Assembly (NCBI GenBank): GCA_910586965.1
Contig: CAJUMF010000028.1
Span: forward strand, 1 to 45,705
Direction of reading: 5' to 3'
Length of the DNA stretch: 45,705 nucleotides
From: an uncultured Dorea sp.
Lineage (GTDB): Bacteria; Bacillota; Clostridia; Lachnospirales; Lachnospiraceae
Every line of letters begins with the position of its first letter. The stretch's first letter is position 1. The notes under the pieces were generated by a model, which searched no databases, was not told where the DNA came from, and worked only from the letters and a program-made list of their open reading frames with translations. Both the position numbers and the translations under genes were made by a program. Below are positions 34,601 through 41,238 of this stretch, one piece after another.

Positions 34601-34821
34601 GAATAACACGCCCCGAAAATAACCGCCGGATTGTCTTTGAGAAAAAATATGGAATCAATAGAAAAAGCTCTTGATTTACGATTTATTTTGTAACAGGAAG
34701 ACAGCCATTCCCCTATATCCAGCCTTTCATCTGCCTGCACATCAGAAGAACGTACGGAAACTAAATCTCCCTTATCATACTCTAAAATCCTATATGCCTG
34801 TTCTAATAAATTGTGATTCAC
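31648..34821 (-). CDS. large N6-adenine DNA methyltransferase with target-recognition region (type II/IIG-like)
   Basis: The product has 1057 residues. A helical N-terminal part (about 1-330) has no nuclease motif that I can see. The methyltransferase core follows: motif X-like GTHYTPLSLVELMV (about 338-351), SAM-binding motif I DPCCGSGVF (368-376), and the catalytic motif IV NPPW (491-494), which denotes adenine-N6 methylation. Residues about 680-870 look like a target-recognition domain: SGWGMWHDEIHLDELERFPIP is typical of these. A C-terminal domain of about 150 residues follows. GTG at 34821 is preferred over a TTG 15 bases upstream because GAGAGGTG stands just before it. It is the first gene of a two-gene operon with the nuclease candidate. 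Composition is AT-rich compared with the flanking genes, suggesting transfer. Confidence 0.8.
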   Translation of the reverse strand: MNHNLLEQAYRILEYDKGDLVSVRSSDVQADERLDIGEWLSSCYKINRKSRAFSIDSIFFLKDNPAVIFGACYSADQMDFERAYINVWNLARPQYFFCEINGELRVYDFSVQMKICKGEKIIPEPIAIVNTANDILRKLRNLSRDRIDAGIAKLNEGSKIYKANDTLIHDIKKIRAELMNMGLNKEKIKYAHSIVGRSIFIRYLEDRGILTDDYFDSLAIQNTEWKKILEQPSDCCLMTDRETNVNYIKCLRSKEFTYALYKKLSQDFNGDMFPIDETEESVVLPEHLIKISDFLQGKFDEQLRLFFWAYKFDIIPMELISNLYEEFYYKQSDGQDTGTHYTPLSLVELMVKQTLTIEILEKLPVVLDPCCGSGVFLVESFKRIVRFHMIKNEGRLLEYEQLKNILKTQIRGIERNEEALRVAAFSLYVAFLDFQDTPSVLEQMKRNKYLPNLKCDEFKPLSLNILLCADTFTDEADLFVEKSSVNIIIGNPPWEKADNCALEWCKSKELPIGDKESSQAFIWRAIEWVKQKGTISLLLPIGIFSKTGYRQSREFREKWLSQNVLVQIINFAHSRNIFFKNAIAPFAAVLFRAEEPVGDNYVSYWSVKMNSENIKHQYIILGKSDMHYIKQSELLEYNYAWKTLWWGRLSDLDLIKKIKTNPPLSKCVQDKEIVVRQGFTLGKGETNSVEKVSSLKRLSLKNLVAYGDVEKFLTAAVPTEMHRNFSSFDIFEGSRIIVKRGISNKGETRGEIVARFENMPFSFTTSIHCIKIKDASDSLMKSICAIMLSSVARYYFFLTCSGWGMWHDEIHLDELERFPIPGLLEENNEYAERLALLMDEIKNYEGITLFAPIKENHRSIKEIKEDIDKIVFDLYQLTGNERNLVKDMCSYGLDLFYKKFDSYAMKRLPDITEGFYGVEADLYEKNHLIYEYIKEIISSINGYLAELDAELEWKIYRSKGIIAVLFLSKYKSEPICGDCENDNEWETALNKFEELSRQKVTDNIYIEGSFVGVSETCIAVIKKDEQRNWTVSMAWNDLNSILLKIVDKQLLEVDVNG

Positions 34822-34910
34822 AAAAGCACCTCTCAAATAAGATTATTTCGAATTTCACTTTACCTGATTTATTATGAAGTATTTTTATTAAAAAAGCAAT
34901 AAATTTCAAA

Positions 34911-37424
34911 TCAATCACACCTAAGCCTCTCAACAACACTCGCCCCCTGCGTCCTCCGATAAATCACCACAGGCGCCGCCGCGCACACGGCAAGCACAAT
35001 CCCAAACAGCATAAGATTCCTTATCCACGGAACAGAAAATGAAACCCCTTTATAGAGCGCCGCCGCCTGGAACACCACATAGCTGGCCGGGAATCCGATG
35101 ACAGATGATAGCAGGAGCGAAATAAGCGCATACCCAATCCCTTCTGCCCGCAGCATCTTCTTTATCTGCCCTGCCGTCATGCCGATGCTTTCCAGTGACG
35201 CCAGCTCCCCGGAACGGTTCTGGACGCTTGCCGCCATGGTATTCAGGTAGTTGAGCACCGCCAGGAGGGCAATAATGACTCCTGCGCTGTTTCCCAATAC
35301 TTTCACCTGCGTCTCCGTATTTTTCATCTCGGCGTACCGCTCAAGCTTTGACTCATGTGAGATTTGCTTATCGCCGGCAAAAACAGCCTTCACCTTCCGC
35401 TCGGTCTCTTTCGAATACGCATTTTCATATTCTATATCAATCAGTTCGGTAATCGTCTCTCTCCCCAGTTTCTCTGCATACTTCTCACTGACGATAAGGT
35501 CCGGCGTCAGACCTCCGGCAAAATACGCCGGATTCATACCGCTGCCCGCCACCGCGGCTATCTGCACCGTATGTTCCTGCACCGTTTGCCCCTCCCCCGT
35601 CTCGTCCGGGAAGTAAAACCGCACCGTTTTTCCGGTCATGCCGTTATCGCCTTCTGTAAAATATTTGAGAGCTACCGCCGTCTTTCCCTGCTCAAAATCA
35701 TCCCGGTCAAGGACATTTCCCAAATCTTCATTTAAAAGGTCAAAGCCTTTCTCGTCTATGCTGATAAACCGGGGCATAAACAGCCCGCTCCCCGGTTCTT
35801 TCCGGTACAGCGCCATGTCTTCTTCATAATTTCCCGGACTGTAGCGCGACTGGTACAGCTCTTTGAAATAATCGCCGTAAATCTCTTCCTGATAAGGGAT
35901 GACAACCTCCTCCGAGCCGACTTTCCTTACCGACTTCACGCCCTCCGCTTTCTCTGTCTGAGATATCTTTTCCTCCGTGATAAGCTGCTTTCTGTCATCT
36001 TCAATGACCGTCTCATTTTTAAAACGGATGTCGTAGGAATAGATTTCATTTAAGATGCGCTCTGCGTCGTTGGCGCGGATAATGGTATTTACCGACATAA
36101 ATACAGACATTACGATTACAAAGGATGCAAAGATAACAGCCGCCTGTTTTCTGTCCCGGAACATATTCTGAAATGCCATGGAATAGATGCCGCCCCACTC
36201 CCGTCTGCGGTTTTTCCTTTTGCCTGAGTAAGGGATATAGCGCATAGCCTCAACCGGGGAACAGTCTCCCGCCATTTTTGCCGGTTTCCTGCAGCTAATA
36301 AGATTTGTCAAAAATGCAAAGCATCCCCCGAGAAGAAATACCCACACATTCACAGACACAATGTCTTTGGCGGAAAATGTCGGATTTGCGATATGCAAAA
36401 GCTGCGGAATCATCATTTCAGCCGTCACTGCAGCCGCAGCCAATCCCAACGGAATACCCGCCGCCGAGTTCCAGACTGCCTGCCGGTAGATGATGCTCTT
36501 TAACTGGACGGAAGTCATCCCGAGCGTCTTAAGCTGTCCGTAGTAGCGGATATCCTTTGAGATGGAAATGTACATGGTATTGTAGATAAACAGATATCCG
36601 CTTGCAAATATCATGATAAGCAGAGCCGCCAGCCCTAAAAGCATTATAAAAAAGTTTGCAAAAAGGTTGTAGTCGGCGGAAAGATACTGATTTCCTCTCA
36701 TATCCAGCCCTTCCCGGATACTCTTAATGTCGCTTTCCGAATATACCGGATTTTTAAGCGATATCCTCAAAAGCCCCTGGGTAAGGTCTGTCTGCTTTAC
36801 GCCTGTCTGATTAAAAAATGCTTTTGAGACATAGCCTTTTGCCGCTCTGCTATAGTCGGTATACCAGCCGCTTAAGACAAACTCCTTTGCCAAAAGCTCT
36901 TCATCCGAGCCTTCCTCCAGGGTAAAATAAGTAAGATTCAGTTTCATGCCGATTTTGGGATTTGGAATCCCCATGGCATTCAGCGCATTTTTCCCAAGCA
37001 TAATCTCGTCTTCGCTCTGGGGATACTCTCCCTTAAAGCTTTCCAATGCGGGAACCGTCTGCTTTTCCCAGCAAGTCTCATCCAGCCAGTAAAGCCTGAT
37101 TTTATCCAAAGCCGTTTCCTTATATTGCTCTAGGATGCCGCATTTTACCATGACGCCGGCATATTCTACCTTTTCCTTGGAGCGGATTGTCTTGACCTGG
37201 TCGTCTCTCGGCTCACTCAGCTCAATGTCGTAGTCCATCCCTTCCATCCGAATCTGGCGCTGTGAAATGGTGTTCCAGTAGCTTGCTCCGGTTGCAAGGA
37301 CGGTTGCAATCAAAAATGTCGTCAGGGAAATCGCAAAGACTGCGAGAAGATTTCTATTTTTATTTGCCCGGTAAGTGATTCCCGCTATCTCGATGACTGT
37401 CTTTTTATTTTTCACTCTCAGCAT
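34911..37424 (-). CDS. FtsX-family ABC transporter permease, BceB-like
   Basis: The product has 837 residues. TM1 (about 20-40) is followed by an extracellular region of about 210 residues, then an FtsX block of three to four segments (about 255-370). A second long extracellular region (about 440-690) and a second FtsX block (about 710-825) end in ASVVERLR. This matches large FtsX permeases of antimicrobial-peptide resistance and sensing transporters. The start at 37424 follows GGAGGTGAGAG; the longer frame to 37499 is just upstream coding of the ATPase read in another frame. It overlaps the ATPase gene by 20 nt. Confidence 0.88.
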   Translation of the reverse strand: MLRVKNKKTVIEIAGITYRANKNRNLLAVFAISLTTFLIATVLATGASYWNTISQRQIRMEGMDYDIELSEPRDDQVKTIRSKEKVEYAGVMVKCGILEQYKETALDKIRLYWLDETCWEKQTVPALESFKGEYPQSEDEIMLGKNALNAMGIPNPKIGMKLNLTYFTLEEGSDEELLAKEFVLSGWYTDYSRAAKGYVSKAFFNQTGVKQTDLTQGLLRISLKNPVYSESDIKSIREGLDMRGNQYLSADYNLFANFFIMLLGLAALLIMIFASGYLFIYNTMYISISKDIRYYGQLKTLGMTSVQLKSIIYRQAVWNSAAGIPLGLAAAAVTAEMMIPQLLHIANPTFSAKDIVSVNVWVFLLGGCFAFLTNLISCRKPAKMAGDCSPVEAMRYIPYSGKRKNRRREWGGIYSMAFQNMFRDRKQAAVIFASFVIVMSVFMSVNTIIRANDAERILNEIYSYDIRFKNETVIEDDRKQLITEEKISQTEKAEGVKSVRKVGSEEVVIPYQEEIYGDYFKELYQSRYSPGNYEEDMALYRKEPGSGLFMPRFISIDEKGFDLLNEDLGNVLDRDDFEQGKTAVALKYFTEGDNGMTGKTVRFYFPDETGEGQTVQEHTVQIAAVAGSGMNPAYFAGGLTPDLIVSEKYAEKLGRETITELIDIEYENAYSKETERKVKAVFAGDKQISHESKLERYAEMKNTETQVKVLGNSAGVIIALLAVLNYLNTMAASVQNRSGELASLESIGMTAGQIKKMLRAEGIGYALISLLLSSVIGFPASYVVFQAAALYKGVSFSVPWIRNLMLFGIVLAVCAAAPVVIYRRTQGASVVERLRCD

Positions 37425-38100
37425 AGCCGCTCTCACCTCCGCAGATTTTTCCGTCCTCAAGACGTATGATTCTGCCCGCCATCTGGGCAATCTCATCATT
37501 GTGGGTAATCATCACGATGGTCTGCCCAAACCGCTGGCCGGTGGTTTTCATAAGCCCCAGCACATCCTGGCTGGTACGGCTGTCAAGGTTGCCCGTAGGC
37601 TCATCCGCAAGGATGATTGCGGGTTTTGCCGCCAGCGCCCTGGCTAACGCCACCCTCTGCTGCTGCCCGCCGGACAACTGATTTGGCATGGCATATTTCT
37701 TTTCCTCCAGGCCGAGGATTGCAAGTATCTGCTCTACATATTCCCGGTCAGGCCGGATGCCGTCCAGCTTGATAGGAAGTACTACATTTTCATACACATT
37801 CATAAGGGGAATCAGATTATAATTCTGAAATACGAATCCAATCTTGCGCCTGCGGAAAATCGTCAGCCCGTCCTTTGACATCTTGGAAATGTCACGCCCG
37901 TCTACCACCACTTTCCCGGAAGTAGGATTGTCAAGTCCGCCAAGCATATGGAGGAGCGTGGACTTCCCGCTGCCGGAAGTTCCCACGATTGCGAGGAATT
38001 CTCCTTTCTGAACGGAAAGGCTCACTCCGTCCAGAGCCTTCACCCGGATTTCTCCTGTGTCATAATATTTTTTTAAGTTTTCTGTAACCAATATGTCCAT
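37405..38100 (-). CDS. ABC transporter ATP-binding protein, BceA/MacB-like
   Basis: The product has 231 residues. Walker A is GTSGSGKST (40-48), the Q-loop is FVFQNYNLIP, the signature is LSGGQQQRVALARAL, Walker B is IILADEPTGNLD and the H-loop is ITHN. The NLDSRT and LIPLMNVYENV stretches are typical of the LolD/MacB/BceA group that pairs with FtsX permeases. ATG at 38100 is chosen because AGGTG stands 6 nt before it; a TTG at 38124 would start within the leader. The permease gene overlaps its end. A promoter region with direct repeats precedes it, so it may be induced by the neighbouring two-component system. Confidence 0.95.
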   Translation of the reverse strand: MDILVTENLKKYYDTGEIRVKALDGVSLSVQKGEFLAIVGTSGSGKSTLLHMLGGLDNPTSGKVVVDGRDISKMSKDGLTIFRRRKIGFVFQNYNLIPLMNVYENVVLPIKLDGIRPDREYVEQILAILGLEEKKYAMPNQLSGGQQQRVALARALAAKPAIILADEPTGNLDSRTSQDVLGLMKTTGQRFGQTIVMITHNDEIAQMAGRIIRLEDGKICGGESGYAESEK

Positions 38101-38140
38101 TCTACGCACCTGCTTTCTTTTCAATGTTCTTCTTTGGACA

Positions 38141-38198
38141 TATACAGCATAGCAAAAGATTCTTTCTCAAATCTTTCGTGAAGGTGACATTTTTGACA
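38141..38198 (-). promoter_or_regulatory. promoter and possible response-regulator site before the BceAB-like genes
   Basis: On the minus strand a -35-like TTGAGA (38165-38170) and -10-like TGTATA (38141-38146) are 18 bp apart. Just upstream, TGTCA occurs twice with a 9-bp period (plus-strand TGACA at 38185 and 38194). This is where an activator of the upstream-encoded regulator family would bind. The match is modest. Confidence 0.35.
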
Positions 38199-38247
38199 CA
38201 TTTCATTTCGCAGAGCAGCGAATCAGACATGCATATACATTTTTCTG

Positions 38248-39183
38248 TTACCGCGTGCCAGACGGCGTTCCATATCGGGGCAGGTATAGCTGAACCGCTG
38301 TGCCTTTGCCCGGCGCTGACTTAAGCTTTGCATACCCTCCCTCTTTCGACAGCACCTCCCGCACCAGATATAAGCCGATTCCCACTCCCGGCTCGCCGCT
38401 CACAGACGGGGAGCGGTAAAACCGCCGGAACACAAGACCCTGCTCTTCCTCCTTTATCCCTATGCCCTGGTCTTCAATCCGGATGCAGACAAATGACTCG
38501 TACACTATCACATCCAGCGTAATCTGTGAATCCTCCGGAGAGTATTTTATAGCATTGTCCAGAACATTTCCGACGGCCTCCGCTGTCCATTTTTTGTCCG
38601 CATAGCAAAGAGCCTCCGTCTCTTTCAGCGTTAGCTTGATCCTCTTTTTTAAAGCGGATAATTCCGCCATCTGACAGGCCATATTCAGGATTTCTTCCAC
38701 CCTCACCTTCTGCGGATGTATGGAGATTATCTCCTGTTCGGCGTAAGAAGATTTTACTAACTCTTTCATAAAAAAGTCCAGCTTTTCCGCCTGTTTTCCG
38801 ACTTTGCTTGCTAAAGCCATCGTATTTTCATCCAGCTTTCGTTCCTGCAAAAGCCCGGTATACAGCATGATATTGGTAAGAGGCGTCCTGACCTGATGGG
38901 AAATGTCCGAAATCAGGGATTTGATAAAATCCCTCTCCCTCTCTGCCTTTCCCTGGTTCATTCCCGATATCTGGACAAGCCGGTTCAATCGCTCTGTCAC
39001 TGCCCCGTCCATGGACTCATCGTAAACAGCGTCCTGAACTTCCCCTCCGATGGCTCTGTCCAGCCTTTGCAGCAAGTTCTGGTACATGACTTCCATCTTC
39101 TTTTTCCCGCGGCGGCTTATCAGCATACAAATAACGGCGCACCCCGCACATACGCTTACCGTCAGCACAATGTATCCGTTCAT
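38248..39183 (-). CDS. sensor histidine kinase, small-sensor type
   Basis: The product has 311 residues. There is a single N-terminal membrane segment (about 4-23) with almost no extracellular part, so it probably senses through its partner transporter or within the membrane. The H-box SDISHQVRTPLTNIM has H96. The ATPase domain has N206 and N210 (GNVLDNAIKYS), EDQGIGI and GVGIGLYLVREV. ATG at 39183 is chosen because GGGAG is 8 nt upstream; it overlaps the regulator stop codon by one base. The RS pair lies next to an FtsX ABC transporter, the classic arrangement for antimicrobial-peptide detoxification. Confidence 0.92.
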   Translation of the reverse strand: MNGYIVLTVSVCAGCAVICMLISRRGKKKMEVMYQNLLQRLDRAIGGEVQDAVYDESMDGAVTERLNRLVQISGMNQGKAERERDFIKSLISDISHQVRTPLTNIMLYTGLLQERKLDENTMALASKVGKQAEKLDFFMKELVKSSYAEQEIISIHPQKVRVEEILNMACQMAELSALKKRIKLTLKETEALCYADKKWTAEAVGNVLDNAIKYSPEDSQITLDVIVYESFVCIRIEDQGIGIKEEEQGLVFRRFYRSPSVSGEPGVGIGLYLVREVLSKEGGYAKLKSAPGKGTAVQLYLPRYGTPSGTR

Positions 39184-39875
39184 CAGCATTTCTCCCACAC
39201 ATAGCCTTTCCCGTAAACCGTCTTGATGTAAGCCGGCTTTGACGGCGTGTCCTCAAGCTTATCCCGAAGACGGCGGATGCCCACCGACAGGGCGTTGTCC
39301 TCCACATACTCTGTGCTGTCAGGCCAGACCCACTCTAAGAGCCGCTCCCTGGTAAGAATCTGCCCGGCGTTAAAGACGAGCAGATACAGGATTCTCTGTT
39401 CCGTCTTGCTAAGTTCGATTGCTTTCCCCTCTTTATAAAACTCCATGGTATCAAAGCAAAACCGAAAGACGGAATTGCTGTATTCGGCTTGCTGCTCCCC
39501 GGTATTCCTCCTGAGCAGCGCCCGTATCCTCGCACGGAGCACCATCAGGCTGAAAGGCTTTGTGATATAGTCATCCGCGCCGCACTCTAACCCTTTCACG
39601 ATGTCAAGCTCCATATCTTTCGCCGTCAGCAGCGCAATGGGGATTCGGCTCGTCTTTCGCACTTCCCTGCACAAATCAAGGCCGCTCCCGTCGGATAAGT
39701 TGATATCAAAGATAAGCAGGTCAAACGCGCCCTGCCGCAGCCTGTCCTTCGCCTCTGCAACCGTCCTGCAGAGAACAAACTCCAAATCCTCACTGTTCAG
39801 AGACAGGCTGATACCCTCCGCCAGGTCCTCATCGTCTTCCAGAATCATAATCGTCTGTTTTTTATTGTATTTCAT
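39183..39875 (-). CDS. OmpR-family response regulator
   Basis: The product has 230 residues. The receiver domain has acidic LEDDED near the N-terminus, phosphoacceptor D57 (LLIFDINLSDGSG), T84 region ALLTAKD and K106. The winged helix (about 130-228) is complete: ELSKTEQRILYLLVFNAG, then RERLLEWVWPDSTEYVEDN, the recognition helix ALSVGIRRLRDKLED, and the wing YIKTVYGKGYVW. It is intact, unlike the fused regulator at 26493. AAAAGGAG stands 7 nt before the ATG. It is the first gene of the regulator-kinase pair and presumably controls the ABC genes at 34911-38100. Confidence 0.95.
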   Translation of the reverse strand: MKYNKKQTIMILEDDEDLAEGISLSLNSEDLEFVLCRTVAEAKDRLRQGAFDLLIFDINLSDGSGLDLCREVRKTSRIPIALLTAKDMELDIVKGLECGADDYITKPFSLMVLRARIRALLRRNTGEQQAEYSNSVFRFCFDTMEFYKEGKAIELSKTEQRILYLLVFNAGQILTRERLLEWVWPDSTEYVEDNALSVGIRRLRDKLEDTPSKPAYIKTVYGKGYVWEKC

Positions 39876-39934
39876 ACGATTCTCCTTTTATGTAAATCAG
39901 GATTCCTCTGCTTTTTCTTATGATAAAAATAGTG

Positions 39935-39956
39935 TAAAACCGTCCGAACCGGACGT
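39935..39956 (-). terminator. weak terminator after the Rpn remnant
   Basis: CGTCCG-GTT-CGGACG folds into a 6-bp hairpin on the minus strand and is followed by GTTTTA. It lies between the broken Rpn gene and the response regulator gene. Low strength; it could also be an operator palindrome. Confidence 0.35.
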
Positions 39957-40022
39957 ATTGAATCTGTTTACATCATCACTTAGAACACAGACACCCAAGG
40001 TTTCGATGTCTGCAATTGAAAA

Positions 40023-40366
40023 TTATAGATCTGCGCCCTCAATAAACGCCTCCATGGATTCCGCCTCTTTGGCTGCCTTAAGCCACGACTCGAGAATGTC
40101 CGTATCCGTCTCGTCCTCAATCCGGGTGCTCAGTTCAGACGGCAGCGGGCTAAAGTTCTCCAGCAAAAGCTCAAGCTTTCCTTTAAGTCTTCCCAGAGTC
40201 AGGCCTTCCCTTCTTCCTTCTGCCAATCCTTCCGACCTGCCCTCAAGCCTTCCTTCTGCCCTTCCTTCATTCCGTTCGGTCTTAAGCAACTCTTCCAACA
40301 ACATATAGCGTTCCTCCATCTCCCGGCTTTCCTTGACTTTTTTCACAACTGTTTCTTTTTACTCAT
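40023..40366 (-). pseudogene. remnant of an Rpn/PD-(D/E)XK recombination-promoting nuclease family gene
   Basis: A good start remains: GGAGG, then ATG at 40366 giving MSKKKQL, but it hits a stop after seven codons. In another frame, from a GTG at 40346, a 107-residue C-terminal piece is open: VKESREMEERYMLLEELL, then a run of EGR-type repeats (EGRAEGRLEGRSEGLAEGRR) and an alpha-helical end. That C-terminus is typical of the Rpn/transposase-nuclease family, whose nuclease domain of about 200 residues should precede it and is absent. An internal deletion with a frame change therefore removed the catalytic part. No function is expected. Confidence 0.75.
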
Positions 40367-40465
40367 ATGCTTTCCTCCGTAATCATGCAGAGGAATCCTT
40401 GAAAGAAGTATAGCACAATGGTTTTTGACTTTCAATTAATATTCTTATTCAATTCAGGTTCGTTC

Positions 40466-40494
40466 TTGAATTGTAACGTCAAAAGCGTTACAAT
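40466..40494 (+). promoter_or_regulatory. toxin-antitoxin promoter with overlapping operator
   Basis: -35 TTGAAT (40466-40471) and -10 TACAAT (40489-40494) are 17 bp apart. An inverted repeat, TTGTAACG (40471-40478) and CGTTACAA (40486-40493), fills the spacer and overlaps both elements. That is where a ribbon-helix-helix antitoxin would bind to repress its own operon. Confidence 0.8.
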
Positions 40495-40516
40495 ATAAAA
40501 ATAAGGAGGTGCGATT

Positions 40517-40819
40517 ATGGAAAAATCAGCAACATTGAATTTAAGGGTAAACCCAACTGTCAAAGAACGGGCAGAAAAAGTATTATCTCAGTTAGGTGTT
40601 CCTATGTCTACAGCGATTGATATGTATTTAAACCAGATTTCTCTTACAGGCGGGATTCCTTTTTCTGTTTCTTTGCCAAAAGCACCGGCATCCATTCATG
40701 CAGATGCCATGACAGCAGAAGAAATACATCAAAAACTGGAGAAAGGTTATAACGATATAGCGGCGGGAAGAGTACAGAATGCAGCAGAGGCATTTTCAAA
40801 ATTCAGGGAGAATCATTAA
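40517..40819 (+). CDS. RelB/DinJ-family antitoxin
   Basis: The product has 100 residues. The N-terminal ribbon-helix-helix (about 4-47) reads ATLNLRVNPTVKERAEKVLS then MSTAIDMYLNQI, as in DinJ/RelB. The C-terminal part (about 55-100) should wrap and neutralise the toxin. AAGGAGGTG stands about 7 nt before the ATG. It ends with TAATG, overlapping the toxin start by one base. The upstream inverted repeat in the promoter fits autorepression by this protein with its toxin. Confidence 0.9.
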   Translation: MEKSATLNLRVNPTVKERAEKVLSQLGVPMSTAIDMYLNQISLTGGIPFSVSLPKAPASIHADAMTAEEIHQKLEKGYNDIAAGRVQNAAEAFSKFRENH

Positions 40820-41139
40820 TGAGATACACTGTTGAGATTACAAATGAGGCATTAGCTGATATGGAACAGTTATATAACCACATCGCCTATGTCCTTCAGG
40901 CGCCAGAAAACGCAATAGCTCAATACAATCGGATTGCAGATGCCATTTTAACATTAGATACGCTGGCTGAGAGAATTCATATTATGGAATCAGTACCGGA
41001 ACGCAACAAGGAAATGCGAAGGTTATTGGTAGACAATTATTCTGTCTTTTATGTAATTCAGGGAGAAAAAATAATCGTGACAGATGTTCTATATAGCGCA
41101 TCGGATATTGAAAATCGATTAAAAAGTTCGCAAAAATGA
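40819..41139 (+). CDS. RelE/ParE-superfamily toxin
   Basis: The product has 106 residues with the family fold pattern: YTVEITNEALADMEQLYNHI at the start, a central SVPERNKEMRRLLVDNYSVFYVI, and a last strand KIIVTDVLYSASDI. RelE members cut mRNA at the ribosome and ParE members poison gyrase. The central Arg-rich R-R-L-x-V-x-N-Y-x-V-F-Y region is shared by both, so the target is not decided here. Its start codon shares a base with the antitoxin stop codon. Confidence 0.88.
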   Translation: MRYTVEITNEALADMEQLYNHIAYVLQAPENAIAQYNRIADAILTLDTLAERIHIMESVPERNKEMRRLLVDNYSVFYVIQGEKIIVTDVLYSASDIENRLKSSQK

Positions 41140-41150
41140 GCATAAGGATA

Positions 41151-41189
41151 CCGCCGCATCCACGACTTTCCCAATCATCTATGCGGCGG
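41151..41189. terminator. hairpin between convergent toxin and ortB genes
   Basis: CCGCCGCAT (41151-41159) pairs with ATGCGGCGG (41181-41189) around a 21-nt loop. It lies between the toxin gene (+) and ortB (-). No T-run follows on either strand. Confidence 0.4.
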
Positions 41190-41238
41190 CTCTACAAAAT
41201 CATCCATATATAAGCAGCCCATTAGCAGCTTATGTTTC

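Noticed and set aside
31648..34821. BREX PglX or DISARM methylase
   Set aside because: None of the partner genes of those systems (BrxC, PglZ, DrmA/B or a helicase) is nearby, and the only partner is a small nuclease candidate.
39601..40308. 235-codon plus-strand ORF opposite the response regulator and the Rpn remnant
   Set aside because: It has Ser-rich shadow composition; its repetitive LPSSLPSALPS stretch is the complement of the EGR repeats of the Rpn tail.
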